Source: G963720475 sp963720475 (GTDB taxonomy: Bacteria; Actinomycetota; Thermoleophilia; Solirubrobacterales; Thermoleophilaceae). Taken from it: 64,000 nt of DNA. The position numbers and the translations under genes were made by a program. Each line of letters starts with the position of its first letter. Positions within the stretch are counted from its first letter, which is position 1. Positions 26,173 through 36,677 of this stretch are shown here, one piece after another. Where the stretch lies: assembly GCA_963720475.1 (NCBI GenBank), contig OY970394.1, positions 2,542,001 through 2,606,000 on the forward strand, written 5' to 3'. Below the pieces are notes generated by a model, which was given only the letters and a program-made list of their open reading frames with translations, was not told the DNA's origin and searched no databases.

Positions 26173-27625
26173 ATGCCGCCGATCGAAGTCTCGGCCCGCA
26201 AGGGCGACCCTGCCGACACGTCAGCCGACACGCGTGTGGTCGGTGTGTTCGAGGACGAGACGCCGGCCGACGCCGGTCGTCGCCGCGCTCGTCGAGGCGG
26301 GCGAGGCGAAGGCCGGCGGCGAAGAAGCTCGCGGTCGGCCACGAGGACGGCGGCCGGCGCGTTATCGCCGTCGGCCTCGGAAAGCGCGACGAGCTCGACG
26401 CCGAGAAGGCGCGCGTCGCCGCGGCTGCCGTCGCGGGCCGGGCGAAGGAGCTCGGCACGAAGGCGCTCTCGTGGGAGCTGCCGAGCGGAGGACGTGGCCG
26501 GCGGCGATGGTCGAGGGCACGCTGCTCGCGCTGTACGACTTCGACCGCTTCAAGACGAAGAAGGACGACGACGAGGACTCCGATGGCGACGGCGGCGGCC
26601 TCGCCTCGCTCGAGCTCGCCTCCGCCGACGTCGACACGAGCGACGCCGCCGAGGCCGCGCGCGTCACCGCCGAGGCACAGAACGCCGCGCGCGACCTCCA
26701 GAATCTGCCGGCGAACGTCGCCACCCCGACGTTCCTCGCCGAGCGCGCGCAGGAGCTCGCGAACGAGCTCGACGCGCTCGAGTGCGAGGTCCTCGATCGC
26801 GAGCAGATCGACAAGCTCGGGATGGGCGCCTTCGCCTGCGTCGCCCAGGGCAGCTACGAGGAGCCGCGGCTGATCGTGCTCCGCTACGAGGGCGGTGGAG
26901 ACGGTCCCAAGCTCGGCTACGTCGGCAAGGCGGTCACCTTCGACACCGGCGGGATCTCGATCAAGCCGAGCGCGAAGATGGAGGAGATGAAGTTCGACAT
27001 GTCGGGCGGCGCGGCCGTGATCGAGTCGGTCGGCGCGATCGCCCGGCTGGGGATCGAGGCGAACATCATCGCCGTCGTCCCCTCGACCGAGAACATGCCG
27101 AGCGGGCGCTCGGTCAAGCCCGGCGACATCGTCACCGCGATGAACGGCAAGACGATCGAGGTCAACAACACCGACGCCGAGGGGCGGCTGATCCTCTCCG
27201 ACGCGCTCTGTTACGCGGTCGAGCAGGGCGCCGAGCGGATCGTCGACCTCGCGACGCTGACCGGCGCGATCATCATCGCGCTCGGCTCTACCTACGCGGG
27301 ATTGTTCTCGAACGACGACGATTGGTACGAGCAGGTGGAGGCGGCATGCGACGCGACCGGCGAGATCGGCTGGCGGCTGCCGCTTCACCCCGAGTACTTC
27401 GATCTGACCAAGGGCCAGTACGCAGACCTGACCAATGCCTCGAACCAGCGCAAGGCGTCGTCCATCTACGCGGCCGAGTTCCTCGAGGAGTTCGTCGGCG
27501 AGACGCCCTGGGTCCACATGGACATCGCCGGCACCGCCTGGGGCGGGACGCGCAACTACGTCGGCGGGGGCGCGTCGGGGTACGGCGTGCGCACGCTCAT
27601 CGAGCTTGCGCGCAGCGCGGGCTAG
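26173..27625 (+). CDS. pepA: Leucyl aminopeptidase (M17), N-terminal frameshifts
   Basis: Cytosolic zinc/manganese aminopeptidase. Active-site segments are intact: VGKAVTFDTGGISIKPS and NTDAEGRLILSDAL. The N-terminal domain is split by breaks near 26270, 26325 and 26490; the pieces RVVGVFEDET, VVAALVEAGEAKAG and VIAVGLGKRDELDAEKAR fit one M17 N-terminal domain. About 500 residues if repaired, the usual length. An acidic insert (KKDDDEDSDGDGGG) lies before the catalytic domain. Start ATG 26173, 13 bases after the NTase stop. Confidence 0.9.
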
Positions 27626-30202
27626 GCTCGCCGCCGTCCTCGTCATGGCCGCCGTCCTCGGCGGCGCGCCGGCCGGCGCCGAGGCCGCGGTCGAGGTCGA
27701 GTCGGGGCCGCTGAAGGCGGTCGTCTCGGAGCAGCCGTTCGCGCTCGAGTTCCGCGATGCGGGCGACGGCGACGTGCTGCGCTCGCGCGGCGAGCACGGC
27801 CAACTCCCGTTATGGCCCGCTCGGCTACTCGTTCGACCTGCGCGATCCCGGTCGTCAACAACGCCTACCTCGGCTACTACGTCGCAGCCGAGGTCGAGAC
27901 GGTCTGGTTCCACGCGACTCGGGTGCTCCGCTCCGAGCGGCTCGCGGGCGGCGGCGCGCGACTCATCGCCGCGACGAACGATCCGCTCGGCCACCGCCTC
28001 GAGGTGACGATCACCCCGGGCGGCGCCGGCGATCGTGACGCGTCGAGTCGCGGATCGAGCCCGGCTCCGGTCCGCTCGCCGGGCAGCGCGACGCTTGTCG
28101 GGCGCCGCGTTCGAGGCCGCTGTCGGGCGAGCGCTACCTCGGCTTCGGCGAGCGCTCGAACGCGGTCGACCAGAGCGGCCGGCGCGTGTTCAACTGGGCC
28201 GGAGGAGGGCCCGTTCTCCTCCGGCGACGCCGAGGAGTTCCTCCGCCAGCGACTGCCCGATTTCACCTTCCCGACCGGCCCGACCGCGACCAACTTCCCG
28301 ATCCCCTGGCTGGTCTCGACCCGCGGCCTCGGCTTCCTGATCGACCAGCCGGAGCGCTCGGCGTTCAACCTGCGCAACAACGGCCGCGCCGACTCGTGGC
28401 AGGCCGAGACCGAGACCTCGCGCTTCCGCTTCAGCGTCTTCGCCGGCCCCTCCCCCGCGGCCGTCCTGAAGCGCTACAGCGACTCGGTCGGGCGCCAGCC
28501 GAAGCCGTTGCCGTGGGTCTTCGGCCCCTGGTTCCAGCCGACCGCGGAGCGCCGGCCGTTCGAGCTGACCGACCGCTTCCGCCGCGAGGACGTGCCGGTC
28601 AGCGTGGCCCAGACCTACACGCACTACCTCCCCTGCGGCGCGCAGTCGGGCCGCGACGGGGCCGAGCGCGAGCGCGCGGCCGGCTACCACGCGCGCGGGC
28701 TGAAGGTGACGACGTACTTCAACCCCCACGTCTGCACCTCCTACTCGCCGATCTACGACGAGGCGCGGCAGAACGGCTGGCTCGTGCAAGAACGGCGCCG
28801 GCCTCCCCTACCTGCTTGACGAACCCGTTCACCGCCGACCAGATCGTGTCCGAGATCGACTTCACCGCGCCGGGCGCCGAGGGCTTCTTCGGCCGCCTGC
28901 TCGGCGAGGCGATCGACGACGGCTTCGACGGCTGGATGGAGGACTTCGGCGAGTACACGCCGACCGACTCGCGCTTCGCCGACGGCCGCGGCGGGCTCGC
29001 GATGCACAACCTCTACCCCGTGCTCTACCACGGCGCCTCGTACCGCTACACGCGCGCGCGGCGCGGGCGCGACCTCGCCGCGTTCGTCCGCTCGGGCTGG
29101 CACGGCTCGCAGCCGGTGTCGCGCGTCGTCTGGGGCGGCGACCCGACCGAGGACTGGAGCTGCTCCGACGGGCTCTGCGCGGCGGTCCACCAGGCGCTCT
29201 CGATCGGGATGTCGGGGATCGCCTACTGGGGCTCGGACATCGGCGGCTTCCACGCGATCGTCAACCCGCGCACGACCGACGAGCTGAACATCCGCTGGCT
29301 CCAATTCGGCGCCGTCAGCGGCGTGATGCGGACGCAGGCGAACGGGCTCGACCTGAACAACCAGCGCGGGCGGCGCTCGCAGGTCTGGAGCGACGCGGTG
29401 CTGCCGATCTGGCGCCGCTACGCGAAGCTCCGCACGCAGCTCTTCCCCTACATCGCCGCCGCGTCGGCGCGCTACCAGCGCACCGCCCTGCCGCTCGCGC
29501 GCCACCTCTCGCTCGCCTTACCCCGGCGACCCGCGCGCGGTCGCGCAGCAGGAGGAGTTCCTCTTCGGCTCCGACCTGCTCGCCGCGCCGGTGATCCGGC
29601 CGGGTGCGCGCAAGCGCTCGCTGTACCTGCCGGAGGGGCGCTGGGTCGACTTCTGGCGCGCGGTCGCCTACCAGCCCGACACGGGTGGCTTCCGGCTCGA
29701 CCGCGCGGGCGCGCCGCGCGCGGCGGTGACGGGCGGGCGCGAGCTGACGCTCGACGCGCCGCTCGAGGAGCTGCCGATGTTCGTCCGCGCGGGCGCGGTG
29801 CTGCCGCTGCTCCCGCCCGACGTGGACACGCTCGCCGAGGTCGGCGCGGGCGACGGGCTCGTCAAGCTCGGCGACCGCCAGCGGCGGATGCACCTGCTCG
29901 CCTTCCCGCGCGGCTCGACGCTCGCGCGGCTGGCCGAGGGCGAGCGGATCCGCTCGCACGAGGCGCGGCGCGGGCCGCGGCGCTGGACGCTGAAGGTCGC
30001 CGGCTCGCGCAAGCGCGAGTACGCGCTGCAGGCGTCGCTCTCGACGCTGCGCAAGCCGTTCCGGCCCTGCTCGGTGACGCTCGGCGGGCGCGAGCTGCGG
30101 CGTGGCCGGGGCGGCTGGAGCTACGTCCGCCGCACGCGCGTCGTGCGCGTGCGCTTCGCGGCCAAGCGGGCCACGCTCGTCGTGAAAGCCTGCGGTAGCT
30201 AG
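27606..30202 (+). CDS. Secreted GH31 family glycosidase, many frameshifts
   Basis: TTG 27606 gives the best signal peptide (RAARARLAAVLVMAAVLGG, ending AGAEA); ATG 27645 is the alternative. GH31 landmarks: GERYLGFGERS, nucleophile motif GWMEDFGEYTPTD, VVWGGDPTEDWS, and acid/base motif YWGSDIGGF. The distal beta domain has FLFGSDLLAAPVIRPG and LYLPEGRWVDFW. Frame breaks near 27800, 27845, 28035-28140, 28195, 28790 and 29515. The family removes alpha-linked sugars. The DFGE nucleophile region resembles sulfoquinovosidases, but the sulfonate-binding Q/R/W region is not visible. It overlaps pepA by 20 bases. Confidence 0.83.
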
Positions 30203-30588
30203 TCCGCCCAGAAGTCGGGCAGCATCTCGACGTCTGAGTTGTCCTCGCCGGCGCCGAAGGCGAGCATCTCGGCGCCGTCGGGGCCGCCCTCCATCCCGCG
30301 CGGGGTGTCGCCGGGCACGCGCACGGCGTCCCACTGCTTGAGCTCGATCACCTCGTCGTCGAGCTTCATCTTGAGGCTGCCGTCGAGCACGAGGTAGACC
30401 TCCTCCTGCTCGCCGTGGCGGTGGCCGAACGGCAGCCGGTAGTTCGGCTCGAGCTTCATGTAGCTGAGGCCGGAGTTGGCGAGCGCGAGCGACTTGCGCG
30501 CGAAGCGCGACTCCATCTGCGGCGACATGCCGTGCTTCGGCGCCATGTCCTCGACGTCCTTGAGGTTCACGAGCGTGTAGCCGGGCAT
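30199..30588 (-). CDS. Cupin-domain protein
   Basis: 129 residues, single cupin. Motif 1 is FGHRHGEQEEVYLVLDG with metal-binding His/Glu; motif 2 lies around DAVRVPGDTPRGMEG, lacking the usual His. Its stop overlaps the GH31 stop by 4 bases (convergent). It may be co-transcribed with the upstream SDR. Substrate unknown. Confidence 0.82.
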   Translation of the reverse strand: MPGYTLVNLKDVEDMAPKHGMSPQMESRFARKSLALANSGLSYMKLEPNYRLPFGHRHGEQEEVYLVLDGSLKMKLDDEVIELKQWDAVRVPGDTPRGMEGGPDGAEMLAFGAGEDNSDVEMLPDFWAD

Positions 30589-30606
30589 CTGGCCTATCCC
30601 TTCCCT

Positions 30607-31463
30607 TCAGCCGTCGAGTTTCAACATCCGGCGGGTCAGCTTGTCGAGCGTCCGCGTCGGCAGGATCTTGGAGGCGACGAGGCGGATGCGCGCGTCGCTC
30701 CCGATCAGGTAGCGGGTGGCGGGCTTCTGCGAGGTGAGCGCGTGTGCGATCCGCTTCGCGACCTCGTCGGGGTCGATGCCGCGGGCGGCCGTGTCCTCGA
30801 CCGCGTTCCACATCGCCTCGATCATCGGCGCGTAGAGCTCCTTGCGGTCCGCCGGGAACTTGTCCTCCACCAGGCGGGTCTGCGCGGCCGAGGTGTCCCA
30901 GATGTTCGTCGCGACCGATCCGGGCTCGATCACCGCGACGTCGATCCCGAACGGCGCGAGCTCCATCCGCAGCGCGTCCGAGACGGCTTCGAGCGCGTAC
31001 TTCGACGCGCAGTAGGGGCCGAACCCCGGCGTCGTGACGAGGCCGCCGATCGAGGTGACGTTGACGATCCGCCCGCGGCGCCTCGCGCAGCAGCGGCAGG
31101 AAGGCCTGCGTCATCGCGATCGCGCCGAAGAGGTTGACGTCGAGCTGGCGCCGCCACTCCTCCAGCGGGATCAGCTCGACGGGTCCGCCGGCCGCCCGTG
31201 CCCGCGTTGTTGACGATCCCGGCGAGGCCGCGCCCGTCCACGCTGTTCGGTGACGTGCTCGACCGCCGCGCCGATAGATCGATTCGTCGGCGACGTCGAG
31301 GATCAGCGGCTCGAGGTCGCCCGTGGCGGCCGCGGCGAGCGCGTCGGCGTCGGCTCTGCTTGCGCACGCCGGCGAAGACCTTCATTCGACTTCGGTCGAG
31401 CCGCAACGCTGTGGCGCGACCGATGCCGGAGGAGGAGCCGGTGATTACGACGGCGTTCGCCAT
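30607..31463 (-). CDS. Short-chain dehydrogenase/reductase, frameshifted
   Basis: Starts MANAVVITGSSSGIGRATAL with the TGxxxGxG cofactor motif. GLAGIVNNAGTGG supplies the NNAG motif, and the YCASK catalytic pair is encoded near 31005-31020. The C-terminal piece (from MELAPFGIDVAVIEPG) is intact. At least four frame breaks (about 31355, 31250, 31195, 31080). Expected ~285 residues, a classical SDR. Oxidoreductase of unknown substrate. Confidence 0.82.
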
Positions 31464-31493
31464 AGGCGGAACGTACCGTCTAGGCTTTATCCA

Positions 31494-31784
31494 ATGGACG
31501 ACGAGCGCAAGGTCGAGCGCGAGGAGGAGGCCGCCGCCCGCGAGGCGCGCGAGATCGGCGGGCGCGCCGGCGACGAGGACATCGATCCCGCCCAGCGTCC
31601 GCTGCGCGAGGCCGGCGAAGGCGAGTCCGAGGGCTTCGAGGACGCCGAGCAGTCTCTGATCGACAACGCCAGCCATGGCGGCGGAACCGGCGACCCCGAG
31701 TCCGACGCGTTCACGCCCGAGCGGGAGTCCGACCGCGGCGGCGCCGAGTACGGCGAGGCCGACGAGGAACATCAGGCCGATTAG
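31494..31784 (+). CDS. Small acidic hydrophilic protein
   Basis: 96 residues from ATG 31494, strongly acidic (DDERKVEREEEAAAREAREI and similar) with no hydrophobic segment; probably disordered. Divergent from the SDR. It is followed within 30 bases by another acidic protein, so the two may form a unit. No function recognised; stress or desiccation-type roles are a guess. Confidence 0.6.
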   Translation: MDDERKVEREEEAAAREAREIGGRAGDEDIDPAQRPLREAGEGESEGFEDAEQSLIDNASHGGGTGDPESDAFTPERESDRGGAEYGEADEEHQAD

Positions 31785-31812
31785 CGCCCTGCCAGCCGGG
31801 TAAGCACCCGGT

Positions 31813-32161
31813 ATGGCTGACAAAACAGAGGCACAAAAGAAGGTCGAGGCGCTAGAGGAGAACCCTCCGGAGAAGCTGGAGGACTGGCCGACGGACGACG
31901 CGAAGTACGAGACGTTCGGCGGCCCGGAGCACGAGACCAGCTACGAGGAGGGCGCGACCAGCAAGCTGGGGCCCTCCGGATCTGCGTCACCACGAGGACG
32001 GCTCGGTCTCGATCGACGGCGAGAAGGTCGACAACCCTGAGGACTACAAGGGCGACCCGATCCCCGGCGGTCCGACGGACCCCGACTCGAGCGACGCCGT
32101 CAAGTCGCGCGAGGACAAGAAGCGCGAGATGGCCGAGCAGCGCGACGGCTCAGCCGACTAG
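31813..32161 (+). CDS. Small acidic protein, one frameshift
   Basis: About 115 residues if repaired: MADKTEAQKKVEALEENPPE opens it, the frame breaks near 31977, and the remainder (HHEDGSVSIDGEKVDNPEDY to RDGSAD) reads in the next frame. Highly charged and hydrophilic, no signal or membrane segment. Its stop abuts the convergent acyl-CoA synthetase stop with no gap. Function unknown. Confidence 0.6.
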
Positions 32162-34293
32162 CTAGTTCTCGGCTTCCTTCTTCTCGTTCTCGATTAGCTC
32201 GCGCTTGAGGACCTTCCCCGTCTGGTTGCGGGGTAGCTCCTCGATGAACTCGATCTCGCGCGGCACCTTGTAGCGCGCGAGGTTGTCCTTGATGTAGCCC
32301 TTCAGCTCGTCCTCTGACGCGCCGTCCCCCTTCGCCACGACGAAGGCCTTCAGCCGCTGACCGAACTCCTCGTCGGGCACGCCGATGACCGCGCACTCGA
32401 CGACGTCGTCGCGCTTTGCGAGCAGGTCCTCGACCTCCTGCGGGAAGACGTTCTCGCCGCCGGAGACGATCATGTCGTCGGAGCGGCCCTCGATGAAGAG
32501 GCGCCCGCTCGCGTCGAGGTAGCCGACGTCGCCGGTCGCCATCAGCCCGCCGATCATGTCCTTCGAGCCGCCGCCGGTGTAGCCCTCGAACAGCATCTCG
32601 TTGCCGACGAAGATCCGCCCGACCTCTCCGGGCGGCGCGTCCGCGCCGTTCTCGTCGTAGATCTTCAGCACGGTGCCGAGCGGCGGCTTGCCGGCGGTGC
32701 CGGGCGCCTCGCGCATGTCCTTCGGCGTCGCGATCGTCGCCCAGGCGACCTCGGTCGAGCCGTAGAGGTTGTAGAGGATCTCGCCGTACTCGTCCATGAA
32801 GTTGCTCGCGAGGTCGCCCGGCAGCGCCGAGCCGCTCGCGGGCACGGTGCGCAGCGACGAGGTGTCGATCTTGCGGCGCGTCTCCTCGTCGAGCTCCATC
32901 ATCCGCTGCAGCATCACCGGCACGACGGGCATCGAGGTGCAGCTCGTACTCCTCGACCGCCTCGAGTGTCTTCTCCGGATCGAACTTGCGCTGCAGCACA
33001 TAGGTGGCGTTGAGCGCGAGCCCGAGCGTGAAGTGGGCGAAGCCCCACGAGTGGAACAGCGGCGCGCCGATGATCCAGTTCTCGCGCGCGCGCAGCGGGA
33101 TGCGGCTGAAGAGCGCCGCGGCCGGGCTGAGCCCGCCGGGCTGCTTGCGTGCGGCGCCCTTCGGCGTGCCGGTCGTGCCGGAGGTGAGGATGATCGTGCG
33201 GCCGGGCTCGTCCGGCGGCGAGACGTCGTCGGTCGAGGTCGTGCTGATGAGGTCCTCGAGCGTCGGACGGGCGAGCGTGTCCTCGTCGTCGACCCACGCG
33301 ATGAAGTCCTTGCGGCCCTCGCTCGCCTTGCTGAGGACGTCGGTGAACTCCTGGTCGTAGATGATCGCGACGGCGTCCTCGCGCTCGGCGACCTCGGCGA
33401 ACTGCGGCGCCGCGAAGCCGGTGTTCATGAAGAGGCGTGTGCGCGCCGAGCTTCGACAGCGCGACGGTGGCCTCGATGAAGCCGCGGTGGTTGCGGCACA
33501 TGACCGCGACCTTCTCGCCCTCGGAGATGCCCTCCTCGGCGAGCGCGCGCGCAAGCGCGTTCGTGCGCTCGTGCACCTCCTTGAAGGTGATCTCGCCGGC
33601 CTCGTCGATGATCGCCGTCTCGTCGGGGCAGCGGACCGCGGCGGCGGCGTAGCCGGCCGCGGGCGTCGGGCCCCAGCGGCTGAGCGTGACGAGCGTGCGG
33701 AGCGACTTGTCGGGGCGCTCGGGCCTGACGACGCCCGCCTCGACGAGCACCCTCGCGCTCTCGAGTTGCTGGACCGCGGCGCCGACAAGCTTGCGCGGCG
33801 ACAGCGCTCCGAGCCCGCCACCGTCCTCGCCGGCGGCCTTCTTGCCCGCCCCCTCGATGCGCGCCTTCAGGTTGTCGAGCGAGTCGTTGAGGTTGCGCTG
33901 CACGACGGGTGAGGATAGGCGGTCGGAGATCGTCGCCAACAGGCCACCGGGCGCCTGGTACTGGAGGCGGAACGTGACGTCGGTCTTGTCGCGCTCGCAC
34001 TCCCGCAGGCGGAAGCGGCCGCGCTGGTCGACGCCGGTGATGCTCGTCCAGGCGATGTCGCCCGGCGCGTCGAACTCGATCACCTCGATCAAGCTGCCGA
34101 CGTCGGCCGAGCCGACGCGCATCCGCATGTCGTAGCGCGAGCCGATCTTCATGCGGCCGTTGTCGCCTTCGTCGCCCTTCTGCTGCCAGCGCGTGATGCC
34201 GGCGAGGAACTCCTCGTAGCTGTCGGGGTTCTTGATCTCCTCCCAGACGCGCTCGCGCGGGGCATTGATCGTGGTCGTCGCCTCGAGCCGCAT
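32162..34293 (-). CDS. SRPBCC domain fused to acyl-CoA synthetase (AMP-binding), two frameshifts
   Basis: Residues 1-155 are an SRPBCC (START-like lipid-binding) domain beginning MRLEATTTINAPRERVWEEI. After a ~50-residue linker, with no stop, comes an ANL acyl-CoA ligase: ITFKEVHERTNALARAL, the P-loop-like LTSGTTGTPKGAARK, YGSTEVAWATI, GDVGYLDASGRLFIEGRSDD and the catalytic Lys in NQTGKVLKREL. Frames break near 33435 and 32940. It activates a fatty or aromatic acid to its CoA thioester. The acyltransferase gene ends 7 bases upstream, so the two likely act on the same acyl group. Confidence 0.87.
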
Positions 34294-34300
34294 CCGCGTG

Positions 34301-35352
34301 TCAGCCGATGACGGGGAAGCGCCGTTCGGCGGCGAGTCCGTCGAGCGCGCGCTGCATCGTGGCGAGGATGTCGTCGTAGACCTGCTGAAGGTCGGGGTCC
34401 TCGCCGTAGCGCTCGCGGATGTCGATCGGCTCGAGCGCCTCCATCGTGATCTTCGCCGGCAGCGGGATGTGTCCGAGCATGTCGCCGACGTTCAGGCCCC
34501 ACGGCAGCGCGAGCGAGATCGGCAGCACCTTCAGCCGCAGCGTCTGGTCCAAGCGCAGCAGCTTCGCGAGGCGTTCTCCTCGCGAGAGGAAGAGCGCGGT
34601 CTCCTGGCCGCCGATCGTGACGAGCGGGACGATCGGCACGTCCTTCTCGAGCGCGAGGCGGATGAACCCCTTGCGGTTGTTGAAGTCGACCTTGTTGCCG
34701 TCCCAGCTCGGACGGTGGACTTCGTAGTCGCCGCCGGGGAAGACGAGCAGCGCCGCGCCGGCATCGAGCGCCTTGTGCGCGTTCTCGTGCGAGGCGGCGA
34801 CGGTGCCGAACTTGCGCAGTCTCGACAGACCGGGAAGCGCGAGGACGAGGTTGTGGGCGAGCTGGTGGAAGCGGCGCTCGACACCGAAGTAGGTCGAGAA
34901 CGCAAGCGGGAAGACCATCACCTCGGAGCTCGTGTTGCCGCCGGTGTGGTTGCCGACGATCAGCACCGGGCCGTCCTCAGGGATGTTGTCGAGGTTGCGC
35001 GCCTCGGCGCGGAAGTAGAAGCGTGGCGAGCATCCACAGCCCGGGGAGCTGCTCGCGGATGTAGTCGGGATCGCGCTCGTCGAGGTCGGCACTGGGAATG
35101 CGGTTCTTGAACTGCTCGCCGACCTGGTAGCCGATGCCGGTCGCGATGCTCGGCGGCGCCGCCGAGCGCCTTCATCGCCGTGTTCGCGAGGCCGCGTTGC
35201 CCGCTTCCCGACCCGCGGGGCCGTTGCTCTTCGGACCGCGCGCCGTGGCCGTTGCTCGCCGCGACGTCGTCAGCGACCGCGCTCGAACCGTTCGACGACC
35301 CGTTGCGGCTCGCCGTGCCGGTCCCGCCTCCGCCTTCGTGCCGCTCACTCAT
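34301..35352 (-). CDS. Lysophospholipid-type acyltransferase, frameshifted N-terminal part
   Basis: A disordered Ser/Gly/Asn-rich N terminus (MSERHEGGGGTGTASRNGSS) is followed, after breaks near 35160 and 35025, by an LPLAT-family core: DNIPEDGPVLIVGNHTGGNT, FPGGDYEVHRPSWDGN and VPIVPLVTIGG. The family usually has a catalytic His and acid; here the His in GNHTGG is followed by NTSSE, so the acid is displaced or is Glu. Transfers acyl groups from acyl-CoA to a glycerol- or similar acceptor. Upstream gene of the synthetase operon. Confidence 0.8.
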
Positions 35353-35441
35353 CAGCTTGCTGCGAAAGCTACTACCCAGGGGCGGGCCCCGCGTGCCGCG
35401 CCCGCCTGCGGGCAGTCGCGGGTTTGGACAGGAACTTTCCT

Positions 35442-35483
35442 CACAGGCAAATTCCTTGCCTCACAGGCAACTTCTTTTCCGAA
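35442..35483. repeat. Dispersed 42-base repeat, copy A
   Basis: Matches 63661-63702 at 36 of 42 positions. Internally it is a tandem of two ~20-base units starting CACAGGCAAATT and CACAGGCAACTT; a weaker third unit (ACAGGAACTTTCC) lies just upstream at 35428-35440. It sits in the 167-base divergent gap between the acyltransferase and the 125-residue membrane protein gene. Confidence 0.75.
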
Positions 35484-35519
35484 CCTGCGAGCGCTCGGCG
35501 CGAGGTAGGCTGGCCGCTC

Positions 35520-35897
35520 ATGACTCCCAGCGAGACAGCGGTCGCGGCCGCGCGGGCGAACGCGATCGGGCGGCTCGCCGTCGGCACCGCGCTGCTCGCC
35601 GCGCCGCAGATCGCAACCGCTGGCTGGGTCGGCACCGACGCCGACCGACCGTCGGTCGGCCTCCTCGGCCGAGCGGTCGGGATCCGCGACGTCGTGCTCG
35701 GCGCGGCAGTCCTGATCGGCCTGGCGAACGGCAAGGCGCGCCCGGCGCTCGCGGCGTCGGCACTCGCCGACGTCGGCGACCTCGGCGCCACGCTCGCCGC
35801 CGGCGACTCCGTGGCCGAGCCGGGGCGCACGATGTCGCTCGCCGTGATCGCCGGCGGGATCCTCAGCGCCGCCGTGCCGGCGCTCGTGCTCGACTGA
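35520..35897 (+). CDS. Small membrane protein
   Basis: 125 residues from ATG 35520 with three to four hydrophobic segments (GTALLAAPQIATAGWVG, VLGAAVLIGLA, MSLAVIAGGILSAAVPAL). A GIRDVVLGAA motif resembles DUF4267-type membrane proteins, but I am not sure of the family. Five bases before the next gene, likely an operon. Confidence 0.65.
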   Translation: MTPSETAVAAARANAIGRLAVGTALLAAPQIATAGWVGTDADRPSVGLLGRAVGIRDVVLGAAVLIGLANGKARPALAASALADVGDLGATLAAGDSVAEPGRTMSLAVIAGGILSAAVPALVLD

Positions 35898-35902
35898 CGA
35901 TC

Positions 35903-36648
35903 ATGCGCGTCCGCCCCCTGCTGCGGCAGATCGGCGCGCACCTACCGCGCGCACTTCGGCTTCTTCATCGTCGCCGCACTCGTGGTCGTCATCCCGAGCG
36001 CGCTGCTCGAGGTGCTCGGCGAGCACGTCGGCGAGGTCGAACTCGATACGCTCGACGACCTCGACTCTGGCACGCTCGCGACCATCGGGGGCGGGATCCT
36101 CTTCCTCCTCGGAGCATCGCTCGGGCACGAGTTCTATGCCGGAATGATCAGCCGCACGGTTGATGAGACGCGCAGAGGAGAGCCGCGTCCCACGCTGCGC
36201 CAACTCCTCAAGACCGTGCCCGCCGGAAGGCTCTTCGTCGCCGACATCGTCTACTCGACCGTCGTGGCGGTCGGCTTCATCGTGCTCTTCATCCCCGGGA
36301 TGCTGCTGGCAACGTGGTTCGCGCTCGTCGCGCCGGTGATCGACGTCGAGGACCGCTCGGTCCGGGCCGCGTTCTCGCGCAGCCGCCAGCTCGTGCGCGG
36401 CCACTTCTGGCTCGTTCTCGTCTTCGGACTCGTGCTGCTCGGGCTGACGGCCGCGATCACGTCGGGTGTCAAGTCGATCGTCCACGAGGCGCTCGGCGAC
36501 ACGTTCTTGCTCGAATGGCTCGCGAGCATTCTCGCCGACCTCGCGAGCACGCCGATCTACGGCGTCGCGCTCGTCATCCTCACGCTCGAGCTGATGGCGC
36601 TCAAGCCGGCGACCGCAAGAGGAGCGGTTCAGCGCAGAGTCGGCTTGA
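35903..36648 (+). CDS. Membrane protein, frameshift near start, uncertain end
   Basis: MRVRPLLRQIGAH, then a break at about 35942, after which the frame reads FFIVAALVVVIPSALLEVLG. Four to five membrane helices follow (LATIGGGILFLLGASLG, VGFIVLFIPGMLLATWF, LVLVFGLVLLGL). The frame runs on into antisense of the next gene, so a second indel near 36620 probably leads to the TGA at 36646-36648. Length and helix layout resemble the membrane domain of glycerophosphodiesterases, but no function is assigned. Confidence 0.6.
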
Positions 36649-36677
36649 CCGTCGCGCTGCGGCGGTTGCCGGCGCAG

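Noticed and set aside
27606..30202. Sulfoquinovosidase identity for the GH31 enzyme
   Set aside because: The nucleophile region is similar, but the Gln/Arg/Trp sulfonate-binding region is not visible, so only the family is claimed.
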